From assembly GCF_037055355.1 (NCBI RefSeq), contig NZ_CP146350.1, forward strand, positions 4,115,001 to 4,179,000: 64,000 nucleotides of DNA, in the 5' to 3' direction. The notes under the pieces were generated by a model that was not told the DNA's origin, searched no databases, and worked only from the letters and a program-made list of their open reading frames with translations. The stretch is from Streptomyces sp. DG1A-41. GTDB taxonomy: Bacteria; Actinomycetota; Actinomycetes; Streptomycetales; Streptomycetaceae. This document shows, one piece after another, positions 18,028 to 27,094 of this stretch (the stretch's first letter is position 1; each line of letters starts with the position of its first letter). The position numbers were made by a program, and so were the translations under genes.

Positions 18028-18708
18028 GTGAGCAGCAGCCTTCGACGCGGCGTCCTCGCCGCTGCCGCCATCGCGTTCTCCGTCGCCTCGCTCGCCGCGT
18101 GCGGTGCCGGCAACAACGCGCAGACCCTCGAGATCAAGCCGGACAACGCGGCGACGAGCGTCGGCAACATCAAGATCCAGAACGCGATCGTGATCACGCA
18201 GCCCGACCTCGAGTCGACCGGCCCCGCCGCGATCTCCGCCACCTTCTTCAACTCCGGCAGCACCGCCGAGACTCTGGAGTCCATCACCCTCCCCGGCACC
18301 GACAAGACGGCCGAGCTCAAGCCCGCCAAGGGCGGCAGCCTGAGCATCCCGGCCGGCGGCAGCCTGATCCTGGGCGGCAAGGACAACGCCACGGCCATGC
18401 TGCCGAGCAGCCGCGAGGCCGTCCAGGACGGCAACGCCCAGAAGGTCACCTTCACCTTCAGCAAGACGGGTGACGTGACCCTGCGCGCGTTCGTCGTGCC
18501 CGCCGAGCACTACTTCGCCGAGTGGGGCCCGACCGAGGTGCCGGCCGCGCCGGGCGCCTCCGGCTCCCCCTCCGGGACGCCGGCCGACGGCGCCTCGGGC
18601 TCGCCCGCCGGGACCGAGAGCCCCGCCGCCGGCGAGACCCCGGGCGGCCACGCGTCGCCGGGCACGCCGACCGACGCGGCGTCCGCGAGCGCGGGCGCCG
18701 GGCACTGA
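18028..18708 (+). CDS. lipoprotein of unknown function (DUF461-like)
   Basis: 226 residues from GTG 18028, eight bases after AAGGAG. Signal sequence with lipobox SLAACGAG (Cys at about 28) predicts lipid anchoring on the outer face of the membrane. The body has an immunoglobulin-like beta pattern (IKIQNAIVITQPD, ISATFFNSGSTAETLESITLPG) resembling copper-chaperone PCuAC/DUF461-type proteins, but the His/Met copper motif is not evident. The tail is Ser/Pro/Gly/Ala low-complexity and ends in GAGH. It is convergent with phoP, matching SCO4231's position. Confidence 0.8.
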   Translation: MSSSLRRGVLAAAAIAFSVASLAACGAGNNAQTLEIKPDNAATSVGNIKIQNAIVITQPDLESTGPAAISATFFNSGSTAETLESITLPGTDKTAELKPAKGGSLSIPAGGSLILGGKDNATAMLPSSREAVQDGNAQKVTFTFSKTGDVTLRAFVVPAEHYFAEWGPTEVPAAPGASGSPSGTPADGASGSPAGTESPAAGETPGGHASPGTPTDAASASAGAGH

Positions 18709-18730
18709 GCCTGCGCGGCAGTCGTACGAG

Positions 18731-18761
18731 AGGGCGGGATCTCCTGGGAGATCCCGCCCTT
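18731..18761. terminator. bidirectional terminator between lipoprotein gene and phoP
   Basis: AGGGCGGGATCTC (18731-18743) pairs with GAGATCCCGCCCT (18748-18760) across a four-base loop, followed by TTCGCGTT. It serves two convergent genes. Confidence 0.84.
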
Positions 18762-18784
18762 CGCGTTCGTCGTGCGCGGCCGAC

Positions 18785-19465
18785 TTACGGCTCGAACTTG
18801 TAGCCCAGGCCGCGGACCGTCACCAGGTAGCGCGGGGCGCCCGGGTCCGGCTCGATCTTGGCGCGCAGGCGCTTGACGTGGACGTCGAGGGTCTTGGTGT
18901 CACCGACGTAGTCGGCGCCCCAGACGCGGTCGATGAGCTGCATACGGGTCAGCACCCGGCCGGCGTTGCGCAGCAGCATCTCCAGCAGGTCGAACTCCTT
19001 CAGCGGCAGGTCGACCTTGGTGCCGCCGACGGTGACCACGTGCCGGTCCACGTCCATACGGACCGGGCCGGCCTCCAGCGCGGCCGGGGTCACCTCCTCC
19101 GGCTCGCCGCGGCGGCGCAGCACGGCCCGGATACGGGCGACCAGCTCGCGCGAGGAGAACGGCTTGGTGACGTAGTCGTCGGCTCCTATCTCCAGGCCGA
19201 CGACCTTGTCGATCTCGCTGTCCTTGGCGGTCACCATGATGACGGGGACGTTGGAGCGGCCGCGCAGTTGGCGGCACACCTCGGTGCCCGGCAGGCCGGG
19301 CAGCATCAGGTCGAGGAGGACGAGGTCGGCGCCGTTGCGCTCGAACTCGTCGAGTCCGTCGGGCCCGGTGGTCGCGACGGCGACCTCGAAGCCCTCCTTG
19401 CGGAGCATGTACGACAGGGCGTCGGAGAAGGACTCCTCGTCCTCGACGACGAGCACACGGGTCAC
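18785..19465 (-). CDS. phoP: phosphate-responsive response regulator PhoP
   Basis: OmpR/PhoB-type regulator controlling phosphate scavenging and, in Streptomyces, antibiotic onset. 226 residues from GTG 19465. Receiver domain: acidic pair E8-D9, phospho-acceptor D52 in LVLLDLMLPGLPG, T/K at MVTAKD and DDYVTKPF. The C-terminal winged helix (residues about 130-226) has VDLPLKEFDLLEMLLRNAGRVLTR and ends RYLVTVRGLGYKFEP. Its start overlaps the phoR stop by four bases, so the pair is co-translated. The PHO box upstream of phoR suggests autoregulation. Confidence 0.97.
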   Translation of the reverse strand: MTRVLVVEDEESFSDALSYMLRKEGFEVAVATTGPDGLDEFERNGADLVLLDLMLPGLPGTEVCRQLRGRSNVPVIMVTAKDSEIDKVVGLEIGADDYVTKPFSSRELVARIRAVLRRRGEPEEVTPAALEAGPVRMDVDRHVVTVGGTKVDLPLKEFDLLEMLLRNAGRVLTRMQLIDRVWGADYVGDTKTLDVHVKRLRAKIEPDPGAPRYLVTVRGLGYKFEP

Positions 19466-20754
19466 GGAAGGACCTCCGGGGCAGGAAGCGTTTCGTACGC
19501 GGTTGAATCGGGGGATGTGGGGGTGGACCGCCCGGCCTCCTCGTCGAGGCCCGCGCCTCCTGCGCGTTCTGATCGGGCGGGCTGCTGATGTGCGCGGTCG
19601 CGGGCCGCACCGGCCTCCGGCAGCCGCAGGGTGAAGGTGGAGCCCTGGCCTTCGGCGCTCCACACCGTGACCTCCCCGCCGTGCGAGGCGGCCACGTGCT
19701 TCACGATCGCCAGTCCTAGTCCCGTACCGCCGGTGGCACGGGAGCGGGCCGGGTCGACACGGTAGAAGCGCTCGAAGATGCGCTCCTTGTCCTTGTCGGA
19801 GATGCCGATGCCCTGGTCGGTGACGGCGATCTCGATGTGTTCCCCGCCGGGCGCGTTCACCCTGCGGGCCGCTATGCCGACGCGGGTGCGGGCGGGCGAG
19901 TAGTTGACCGCGTTCTCGACGAGGTTGCCGAGGGCGGCGGCGAGCTGGCCGCGGTTGCCCCACACGTGCAGGTCGGCGGTGCCGCCCGCGGCCATGGTGA
20001 TCTGTTTGGTGCCGGCCTGGTGCCGGCAGCGGTCGATGGCCTCGGCCACGAGCTCGTCGACGCGCACGGGCTCTGCGTCCTCCAGCGGATCGTCGTTCTG
20101 CACCCGCGACAGGTCGATGAGCTCCTGGACCAGGCTGGTGAGCCGGGTGGCCTCTATCTGCATGCGCCCGGCGAACCGCTCGACGGCCTCGGGGTCGTCG
20201 GAGGCGTCCATGACGGCCTCGGACAGCAGGGAGAGGGCGCCGACGGGCGTCTTCAGCTCGTGGCTCACGTTGGCGACGAAGTCGCGCCGCACCGCCTCGA
20301 TCCGGCGGGCCTCGGTGAGGTCCTCCACCAGCAGCAGCACCAGCCGGGAGCCGAGCGGCGCGACCCGCGCGGAGACGGCCAGGGCCTCTCCGCGTCCGGT
20401 CCCGCGCCGCGGCAGGTCCAGCTCGACCTGGCGTATCTCCCCGTCGCGCCGGGTGTCCCGGGCCATCTGGAGCATCGGCTCGACGGCGAGCTTTCCGCCG
20501 CGGACCAGGCCGAGGGCGTACGCCGCCGAGCTGGCCTTGACCACCGCGTCCGCCTCGTCGAGCACGACGGCGGAGGACCTGAGGACCGACAGGACGGTGT
20601 CCACGCCCGGTGGCAGCACCGGATCCGTGTGCAGCGAGGTGCGTGTGGGGCGCTTCTGTTCACGCTCACTCCAGCGGAACGCCAGCATGGCGATGACGCC
20701 GGTGAGCACCCCGGCGATCGCTGCCACTGCGGCGACCGCCGCGTTCACGTCCAT
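19462..20754 (-). CDS. phoR: phosphate sensor histidine kinase PhoR
   Basis: 430 residues. One N-terminal membrane helix (AAVAAVAAIAGVLTGVIAMLAF, residues 5-26) is followed by a PAS-like region, then the dimerisation/phospho-acceptor box DFVANVSHELKTPVG with His near 165, N-box LVENAVNYSP, and G-boxes DQGIGISDKD and GGTGLGLAIVKHVAA. The C-terminal 60 residues are low-complexity. It phosphorylates PhoP under phosphate limitation. The start ATG 20754 faces phoU across a 245-base promoter region. It matches SCO4229. Confidence 0.96.
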   Translation of the reverse strand: MDVNAAVAAVAAIAGVLTGVIAMLAFRWSEREQKRPTRTSLHTDPVLPPGVDTVLSVLRSSAVVLDEADAVVKASSAAYALGLVRGGKLAVEPMLQMARDTRRDGEIRQVELDLPRRGTGRGEALAVSARVAPLGSRLVLLLVEDLTEARRIEAVRRDFVANVSHELKTPVGALSLLSEAVMDASDDPEAVERFAGRMQIEATRLTSLVQELIDLSRVQNDDPLEDAEPVRVDELVAEAIDRCRHQAGTKQITMAAGGTADLHVWGNRGQLAAALGNLVENAVNYSPARTRVGIAARRVNAPGGEHIEIAVTDQGIGISDKDKERIFERFYRVDPARSRATGGTGLGLAIVKHVAASHGGEVTVWSAEGQGSTFTLRLPEAGAARDRAHQQPARSERAGGAGLDEEAGRSTPTSPDSTAYETLPAPEVLP

Positions 20755-20827
20755 GCACCCAGGTTAGGCATGGGTCGGCCGCGGGCCACAGCCGTCGGGC
20801 TACGAGCTCGAACACTCGTCGCCCAGA

Positions 20828-20860
20828 GTTCACCTTGGAGCCAGTATTGGTTCATTTGGG
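20828..20860. promoter_or_regulatory. PHO box between phoR and phoU
   Basis: Three consecutive 11-base units read GTTCACCTTGG, AGCCAGTATTG and GTTCATTTGGG. The first and third carry the GTTCA(C/T) core of the Streptomyces PhoP direct repeat. The site sits 74 bases before the phoR start and about 140 before phoU, so it can serve both. Binding by PhoP is inferred from family knowledge. Confidence 0.78.
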
Positions 20861-20999
20861 ATGACGGAAACGGACGCGTACGGGCCGGAACGTGGGAGCG
20901 TGGGGTTCGGACCTTCGGTAACACGACGGTCGTACCGCCGGTTGTTCGGTGGGCCCCGGCCCCAGAACCCCCGACACAGACGCACGAGAGGGAAGCCTG

Positions 21000-21704
21000 A
21001 TGCGGGACGCGTACCACGAGGAACTGGACTCGATCGGCGACGGTCTGGTGGAGATGGCCCGGCTGGTCGGCTCGGCGATCGGGCGCGCCACCACCGCCAT
21101 GCTCGACTCCGACCTGAAGCTGGCCGAGAACGTCATCGAGGCCGACCAGAAGGTCGACGAGCTCCAGCACGACCTGGAGGCCCGGGCGATAGCCCTGCTG
21201 GCGCGGCAGCAGCCGGTGGCGACGGACCTGCGCATCGTCGTCACGTCGCTGCGCATGTCGGCCGACCTGGAGCGCTCGGGCGACCTCGCCCAGCACGTGG
21301 CGAAGCTCGCGCGCCTGCGCTACCCGGACCGCGCGGTCCCGAGCGACCTGCACGCCACCATCCTGGAGATGGGCCAGCTCGCCCAGCGCCTGATGGCCAA
21401 GGCCGCCGAGGTGATCATCACCAAGGACGTCGACCTGGCGCTCCAGCTGGAGCAGGACGACGACGCGATGGACCTGCTGCACCGCACTCTCTTCCAGCAC
21501 CTGATGGACGACCGCTGGAAGCACGGCATCGAGACGGCCGTGGACGTGACGCTGCTCGGCCGCTACTACGAGCGGTTCGCCGACCACGCGGTCTCGGTCG
21601 CCAAGCGTGTGGTGTACCTGGTGACGGGTGAGCACGCGGACGAGCTCCAGTCGGCGGACGTGCAGCCGGAGATCCAGGCGGTGACGGGGTCGGAGAGCGC
21701 CTGA
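21000..21704 (+). CDS. phoU: phosphate signalling complex protein PhoU
   Basis: 234-residue all-helical protein with two PhoU repeats (three-helix bundles), carrying the metal-binding E/DxxxD pattern (SADLERSGDLAQHVAKLARL and VTLLGRYYERFADHAVSVAKRVVYLVTG). It negatively modulates PhoR signalling and phosphate uptake. ATG 21000 follows GAGAGGGAAG. Divergent from phoR across the PHO box, and followed by the metallothionein-like gene, exactly as SCO4228-SCO4227. Confidence 0.96.
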   Translation: MRDAYHEELDSIGDGLVEMARLVGSAIGRATTAMLDSDLKLAENVIEADQKVDELQHDLEARAIALLARQQPVATDLRIVVTSLRMSADLERSGDLAQHVAKLARLRYPDRAVPSDLHATILEMGQLAQRLMAKAAEVIITKDVDLALQLEQDDDAMDLLHRTLFQHLMDDRWKHGIETAVDVTLLGRYYERFADHAVSVAKRVVYLVTGEHADELQSADVQPEIQAVTGSESA

Positions 21705-21865
21705 GCTTCGGTCCTGTTCTTCCTCCTCGGTCTGCTCGGTCCTGCTCCGGCGTGAAAGGGCCGGGCGGGGATCGGCCGGGGCGCGCGGGCGCCTCTGTGC
21801 GCCGTTGATGCGCCCAGCGGAACGGGCATCCAATGGGCACAGGCACCAGTCTCGAGGAGGGACCC

Positions 21866-22021
21866 ATGGCCGAATCCCCCAGCACCACGCCCGACCCCAC
21901 GCAGGAGCGCGAGACCGAACAGCCCGCCGAGATCAGGAACCTGCCCCTGGTCGCCGCGTGCGGCTGCGGCTCGGGCTGCGGCTGCGGGTGCCAGTCGGGC
22001 AGCCCCTGCCAGTGCGGCTGA
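21866..22021 (+). CDS. mtpA: metallothionein-like protein MtpA
   Basis: 51 residues from ATG 21866, seven bases after GAGGAGGG; an in-frame ATG at 21833 has no such site. The N-terminal half is hydrophilic; the last 20 residues hold seven cysteines in CxC and CxxC-like spacing (ACGCGSGCGCGCQSGSPCQCG region), suited to binding Zn, Cu or Cd. It is known to be transcribed with or after phoU and is regulated by phosphate in S. coelicolor (mtpA, SCO4227), from memory. The metal has not been established from sequence. Confidence 0.9.
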   Translation: MAESPSTTPDPTQERETEQPAEIRNLPLVAACGCGSGCGCGCQSGSPCQCG

Positions 22022-22170
22022 CGCCCGGCACCTTCGTACGACCAGCAGGGCCCCGGTGGTTCGCCGCCGGGGCCTGCGGCGTTGTGGTCGCCTCCGTGCC
22101 CGTACGGGCGGACCATGGAAGTACGCGCTGTACTGGCGTACGCCGGGTACTGGGAAGGAGGCGTGACGTC

Positions 22171-22422
22171 ATGGCCAAGTTCATGGATGTCCACCACAGC
22201 ATGAAGGGCATCACGGAAGAGCAGCTGCGCGAGGCCCACAACGCGGACCTCGCCATTGAGAAGGACGAGAGCGTCCACTTCGAGAGGGCCTGGGCGGACC
22301 CGGAGTCCGGCCACGTCTACTGCCTCTCCGAGGCACCCTCCGCGGAGGCGGTCCAGCGCATCCACGAACGCGCGGGGCACAAGGCGGACGAGATCCATCC
22401 GGTGCCGTTGACCGTCCAGTGA
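22171..22422 (+). CDS. DUF4242 nickel-binding protein (SCO4226 type)
   Basis: 83 residues, starting MAKFMDVHHSMKGITEEQL with a strong AAGGAGG site 12 bases before ATG 22171. Ferredoxin-like alpha/beta fold. From memory, the S. coelicolor orthologue SCO4226 was crystallised with nickel ions bound and binds several Ni per dimer; His and Glu residues (VHH, ESVHFERAW, HVYCL) are suitable ligands. It probably buffers nickel in the cytosol. It sits next to mtpA, giving a small metal-handling group. Confidence 0.88.
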   Translation: MAKFMDVHHSMKGITEEQLREAHNADLAIEKDESVHFERAWADPESGHVYCLSEAPSAEAVQRIHERAGHKADEIHPVPLTVQ

Positions 22423-22510
22423 AGTGAGCGGTGCGGTCGGCCGGTCCCAGGGAGCACTCCGGGTCGCGGAGCCGTGTCCACACAACCATCGGGAACGTCC
22501 CGGAAGCGGA

Positions 22511-23935
22511 TCAGGGGCCGGATGCTGAGCGCTCCGGGACCTGTTCCAGGGGCGAGGGCCCGGGTCCGGGTTTGGCTCCGGGCCCGGGCCCGGCAGCAGG
22601 CTCAGCGGGTTCACCGGGCTCAGCGGGGGCAGTGGACTCGGCCGGGTCAGTGGACTCAAGTGGCTCAGTCGGCTTCTCCTTGGGCACCCGCCGCATCAAT
22701 GCCCCGTACCCCAGCCCGGCCACCGTCCCGACCACCGCGCACAGCCCCCACAGCCACTCCGCCCCGAACCGGTCGATGACGAAGCCGGACATCAGCGGGG
22801 CGACGAGCGCGGCGACGGACCAGGACATCGTGTACATCCCCTGGTAGCGCCCGCGTCCGTGGAGCGGGGACAGCCGGACCACCAGGCCGGTCTGTGTCGG
22901 CGCGTTGACGATCTCGGCCAGCGTCCACACGCACACCGTGAGGGCGATGACGCCGACCGACCCGGCGAAGGCGGTGAGTCCGAAGCCGTACCCCGCGAGG
23001 AGCGAGGAGATGACGAGCAGTCGGCGGGGGTCGCGGTGCTCGATGAACCGCGTGACCGGGATCTGGAGTACGACGATCAGGATGCCGTTCACGGCGATCG
23101 CCATGCCGTACTCGGCCGGCGTGAACCCGGCCTCGCCCATCGCCACGGGCAGCCCGATCGACCCCTGCTGGAAGATCAGCGCGACGAGGAAGGACAGCCC
23201 GACGACGCTCATGAAGGGCCCGTCGCGCAGTACGGTCCCGAGGCTGACGGGGCTGTCGGGGACGGCGGCCGACTTCTCCGAGGCGACGGCCGTCTTCTCG
23301 GACGCGGCGGCCGTCCTCACCGTCTCGGCGGGCCTGGACTCCGGCAGCCTCAGGAAGACGAGGATCGCGCAGACCATCGTCATCCCCGCCTCGATCAGGA
23401 ACCCGGCGCGATAGCTGACCTCGGCGATGAACCCGGCGGCCATGGAGGACACGGCGAAGCCGAGGTTGATGGCCCAGTAGTTGAGGGAGAAGGCGCGGAT
23501 ACGGTCCTCCGGCCGCACGATGTCCGCCATCATCGCCTGCACGGCGGGCCGGGACGCGTTGCTGGCCATGCCGACGAGGAACGCGACGCCGGCGATCGCG
23601 ACCGGGTGGTGCACGAAACCGAGGATCGCCACGGACACGGCGGTCGAGGCCTGCGCGATCAGCAGCGTCGGCCGCCGCCCCAGCCGGTCGGTCATCACGC
23701 CGCCGCCCAGTGAGGAGATCACCCCGCCGAACCCGTGCAGGGCGGCGACCAGACCGGCGTACGTGGCGGAGTAGCCGCGGTCGAGCGTCAGGTACAGCGC
23801 CATGAAGGTGGCGACGAAGGCGCCGAGCCGGTTGACGAGGGTGCTGGTCCACAGCCACCAGAACTCGCGGGGCAGTCCGGAGACGGTCTCCCGGACGGCA
23901 CGTCTGGCACGCAGGGCGTACGGCATGGACGACAT
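22511..23935 (-). CDS. MFS transporter
   Basis: 474-residue major facilitator with twelve predicted membrane helices and the loop 2-3 signature GGVMTDRLGRRPTLL. The central loop (about residues 190-225) is repetitive Ala/Glu/Lys/Ser, and the C-terminal 45 residues are low-complexity Pro/Glu/Gly/Ala. ATG 23935 is supported by GGGGGAG seven bases upstream. The family resembles drug/H+ exporters of the YdeE/MdtH type; the substrate is unknown. It is divergent from gpmA. Confidence 0.87.
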   Translation of the reverse strand: MSSMPYALRARRAVRETVSGLPREFWWLWTSTLVNRLGAFVATFMALYLTLDRGYSATYAGLVAALHGFGGVISSLGGGVMTDRLGRRPTLLIAQASTAVSVAILGFVHHPVAIAGVAFLVGMASNASRPAVQAMMADIVRPEDRIRAFSLNYWAINLGFAVSSMAAGFIAEVSYRAGFLIEAGMTMVCAILVFLRLPESRPAETVRTAAASEKTAVASEKSAAVPDSPVSLGTVLRDGPFMSVVGLSFLVALIFQQGSIGLPVAMGEAGFTPAEYGMAIAVNGILIVVLQIPVTRFIEHRDPRRLLVISSLLAGYGFGLTAFAGSVGVIALTVCVWTLAEIVNAPTQTGLVVRLSPLHGRGRYQGMYTMSWSVAALVAPLMSGFVIDRFGAEWLWGLCAVVGTVAGLGYGALMRRVPKEKPTEPLESTDPAESTAPAEPGEPAEPAAGPGPGAKPGPGPSPLEQVPERSASGP

Positions 23936-24117
23936 GGGCTCCCCCGAGCGCAAGGGTGTGAGGGTGTGGGACGACGCAGCGATGTAAGCGGCACAGCAAG
24001 CACGCACAAGTTACAAAGCCACGGTTGACAGAGGCCACTCAATTAACAGAACCCGTCAAACGTCCGCCTGCCGGGCAGCCACGCGAACGGGCGAATGCGT
24101 GGATTACGCTCTGGGGC

Positions 24118-24879
24118 ATGGCCGACGCACCGTACAAGCTGATCCTCCTCCGCCACGGCGAGAGCGAGTGGAACGAGAAGAACCTGTTCACCGGCTGGGT
24201 GGACGTCAACCTGACCGCGAAGGGCGAGAAGGAGGCGACGCGCGGCGGCGAGCTGCTGAAGGACACCGGCCTGCTCCCCGACGTCGTGCACACGTCCCTC
24301 CAGAAGCGCGCCATCCGCACCGCGCAGCTCGCCCTGGAGTCCGCTGACCGCCTCTGGATCCCGGTCCACCGCAGCTGGCGCCTGAACGAGCGCCACTACG
24401 GCGCCCTTCAGGGCAAGGACAAGGCTCAGACTCTCGCCGAGTTCGGCGAGGAGCAGTTCATGCTGTGGCGCCGCTCCTACGACACCCCGCCGCCGGCGCT
24501 GGACCGCGACGCCGAGTACTCCCAGTTCTCCGACCCGCGCTACGCGACCCTCCCGCCGGAGCTGCGCCCGCAGACGGAGTGCCTCAAGGACGTCGTCGTC
24601 CGCATGCTCCCGTACTGGTTCGACGCGATCGTCCCCGACCTGCTGACCGGCCGCACGGTCCTGGTCGCCGCCCACGGCAACAGCCTGCGCGCCCTGGTCA
24701 AGCACCTGGACGGCATCTCCGACGCGGACATCGCGGGCCTCAACATCCCGACGGGCATCCCGCTGTCCTACGAACTCGACGCCGACTTCAAGCCGGTGAA
24801 CCCGGGCGGGACGTACCTGGACCCTGAGGCGGCCGCGGCGGCTATCGAGGCGGTCAAGAATCAGGGGAAGAAGAAGTAA
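24118..24879 (+). CDS. gpmA: 2,3-bisphosphoglycerate-dependent phosphoglycerate mutase
   Basis: Glycolytic interconversion of 3- and 2-phosphoglycerate through a phosphohistidine. 253 residues; the catalytic [18 protein letters not shown] at 9-26, Glu in [14 protein letters not shown], and second histidine in [15 protein letters not shown] are all present. The start is ATG 24118; the in-frame 24025 start is upstream of the family-like part. Ends in the basic tail KNQGKKK. Confidence 0.96.
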   Translation: MADAPYKLILLRHGESEWNEKNLFTGWVDVNLTAKGEKEATRGGELLKDTGLLPDVVHTSLQKRAIRTAQLALESADRLWIPVHRSWRLNERHYGALQGKDKAQTLAEFGEEQFMLWRRSYDTPPPALDRDAEYSQFSDPRYATLPPELRPQTECLKDVVVRMLPYWFDAIVPDLLTGRTVLVAAHGNSLRALVKHLDGISDADIAGLNIPTGIPLSYELDADFKPVNPGGTYLDPEAAAAAIEAVKNQGKKK

Positions 24880-24892
24880 GCCGACACCACTG

Positions 24893-24929
24893 AGCCCCCG
24901 GCCTGCGGTTTCTTCGCGGGGCGGGGGCT
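24893..24929 (+). terminator. terminator-like hairpin after gpmA
   Basis: AGCCCCCG (24893-24900) pairs with CGGGGGCT (24922-24929); the loop region can form further G-C pairs. It lies 13 bases after the gpmA stop and just before the integrase relic. Confidence 0.55.
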
Positions 24930-25404
24930 ACCGATCACCCTTAATGCGTGCCTCAGGTAGTCCGCTAAAGATTCGCGCGACAGCGTTCCGAGTGCGCTCC
25001 TGGCGCGACGGCATGAGGTGAGCGTAGACGCGGAGGGTCAGGCCAGGGCCGGAGTGGCCGAGGTACCCGGCGAGGGCCTTGACGTTCTCCCCGGCGTCCA
25101 GGAGGACCGAGGCGTAGAAGTGGCGGAGGGCGTGCATGCCGTTCTCGCGGGACTCGGGCCTGGCGGAGACCGCAGCCGCCGCCCAGGTCGACCATGGCTT
25201 GGTACCGCTCGGGCATGCCGGCCCGGACGGCGAAGACCCGTTCCGCCGTCCAAGGCACGACACGCTTGCTGTCCACGGTCGGCGGCCCGACCGAGCGAGC
25301 ATGGCTTCGGGCAGCGTGGGCCCTGCCGAGTCGGCAGGGCCCACGGCACAAACAGCAGAGAAGCGCCGGGGCCTGCCCTCGATGAGCAGCATTCTGGCCA
25401 ACAC
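24928..25404 (-). pseudogene. tyrosine-recombinase (phage/ICE integrase) relic
   Basis: The C-terminal catalytic domain reads HALRHFYASVLLDAGENVKALAGYLGHSGPGLTLRVYAHLMPS: HxxR and the nucleophile tyrosine are intact. Further upstream, in another frame, DSKRVVPWTAERVFAVRAGMPERYQAMVDLGGGCGLRQ is the segment holding the first catalytic region. The two are joined after GLRQ with the whole middle of the catalytic domain missing (about 100 residues in relatives) and a frame change. It is therefore a dead remnant of a pSAM2/SLP1-type integrase. No attachment site or tRNA is seen beside it. Confidence 0.75.
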
Positions 25405-25443
25405 GGCTTACGTCTGCTGGTGGCCTGACGGCCCGCCTTTACT

Positions 25444-26172
25444 TCAGGTGCCGGGCGAAGAACCGGCCGCGGCGTCCCCCGCGAACTGGGGGACGCCGGT
25501 GTGCCCGCCCATGTTGGCGTGCAGCGTCTTCTCCTTGGTGCCGAAGGCGTCGAACAGGTCCAGGGCCGCCTGCCGGTCGTTCCCTTCATCGTCCCACTGC
25601 AGCAGGACGTGCAGCGGAATGGTGACCTGGCGGGCCTCCTCGAACATGGTGGCAGGCACGAGACTCCCGGCGAACAGAACGGCGGCCGAGATGCGCGGCT
25701 CGACCACCGCGAGCCGGATGCCGATGGAGATCACTCCCCCCGAGTACCCGACCGGGCCGCCGATCTCGGGCAGCGACAGAAGGGCGTCCAGGGCGGCCTG
25801 CCATTCAGGGACCGACTTTTCGACGAGTGGGAGGACGAGGGCGTCGGTGATCTCGTCATCGACCGGCTCGCCGGCCTCCATAGCCCGGCGCAGGTCGGCG
25901 CGGGCCTGCTCGACGCTGGCCCAACGGGGCCGGTCACCGCTCCCGGGGAGCTCGATGGTGGCCGCGGCGTAGCCATACGCTGCGGCCTGCCGGGCCCGTT
26001 CCGCCAGTCGGGGGTACATCTTGCGCAGTCCGAGCGGGGGGTGGCCGAGCAGGATCAGCGGCGCCGGTGCGGACGGGGACGCGGGCGTCCACAGGATGCC
26101 GGGGATTTCGCCAAGGGTGAATGCGCGCTCTAGGACACCGTCGTCGAGACGCTGTCCAGAAGTGAAGTGCAT
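25444..26172 (-). CDS. alpha/beta hydrolase (dienelactone-hydrolase-like)
   Basis: 242 residues. The oxyanion and turn region PLILLGHPPLG, nucleophile-type elbow VGYSGGVISIG (Gly-Tyr-Ser-Gly-Gly) at about residue 142, acid QWDDEGND and the C-terminal histidine in GGHTGVP complete an alpha/beta-hydrolase triad. The substrate is unknown. It is flanked by mobile-element relics on both sides, so it may be acquired cargo. Confidence 0.8.
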   Translation of the reverse strand: MHFTSGQRLDDGVLERAFTLGEIPGILWTPASPSAPAPLILLGHPPLGLRKMYPRLAERARQAAAYGYAAATIELPGSGDRPRWASVEQARADLRRAMEAGEPVDDEITDALVLPLVEKSVPEWQAALDALLSLPEIGGPVGYSGGVISIGIRLAVVEPRISAAVLFAGSLVPATMFEEARQVTIPLHVLLQWDDEGNDRQAALDLFDAFGTKEKTLHANMGGHTGVPQFAGDAAAGSSPGT

Positions 26173-26408
26173 GGTCGTGCCTTTCGGGAGGGCTCAGAAA
26201 CGGCGCTCCCGGACGACCTATCGCCCGACCATGACCCCGGAGGGGAGCACCCATGTCGATACTGCGTTCACGGGTACCACCTCCTCATTCTCTCGCACGG
26301 CCTCCGGAAACGTAGCAGTGGTCGCGGTGGCCCGCCAAACGGGTTCTTGCGCGGGCTCCGTGGCCGGATGCCAAGGAGTCGGAACACTACGCAGAGCTGC
26401 CCGGGGCC

Positions 26409-26965
26409 TCATCGTGGCTTCACCAGGCAAGGCCCTGCGACGGCGGGGCACTGTCGTTCTTCGACAAGGGCACGGATCTTCGCGTGGGAGCGGTTGACTA
26501 ACTTGCCGGCCTGCGGAAAGGGTCTCCCAGCGGCCCCGGTACGGGACACGGACGGTGCCCCCGGCGCCCCGGTAGCCCTTGTCCGCCCGGCAGGCGATCC
26601 CGGCTTCGCCGAGGGCGTCGATGACGCTGTGCTCGCGGGCGGCCCGGACGTCGTGGACGGCGCCGGGCAGAGCCGGTGAGGCACATAGGAGTCGGCCGGA
26701 TGGATCGGCGAGGAGCTGCACGTTCATCCCGAGCCTCCTGTGTTCGCCGGAGCAGAGGGGCGGTCTGCAGCGATCCGGTCGATCGGCAGGAGAATCCCGT
26801 CCAGCAGCACGAACGCTTTCGTCGATGCCGTCCGGACCGCCTCGGCGAGGGTAGGGGCGAGGGCGGCCAGGCCCTCTAACGCTTCGGTGATGTAGCGGTA
26901 TGCGGTGGTGGTTGCGATGCAGAACGGGCGGCGAGTTGAGCGTATGGGTCGCCGTGAGGAGTCCC
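26409..26965 (-). pseudogene. decayed IS5-family transposase
   Basis: Pieces in different frames reconstruct an IS5/IS112-like DDE transposase: CIATTTAYRYITEALEGLAAL, then KAFVLLDGILLPIDRI, then GMNVQLLADPSGRLLCASPALPGAVHDVRAAREH and GIACRADKGYRGAGGTVRVPYRGR, then VNRSHAKIRALVE. At least three frame changes occur and the C-terminus runs out near 26409. No clean terminal inverted repeats or target duplications are visible. The 220 bases to the hydrolase start hold nothing recognisable. Confidence 0.75.
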
Positions 26966-27094
26966 GGGCTGCCGCTCATTGCCCCCTCATTACTCCTCGG
27001 GTAATCGACGCTCTTCCCGTCCCCCGGCAGGATCGGACACGTCCCCACGAAACGGGTGCGGGATCCGGCTTGCCGCAGTCGCGAGGAGAGTGCC

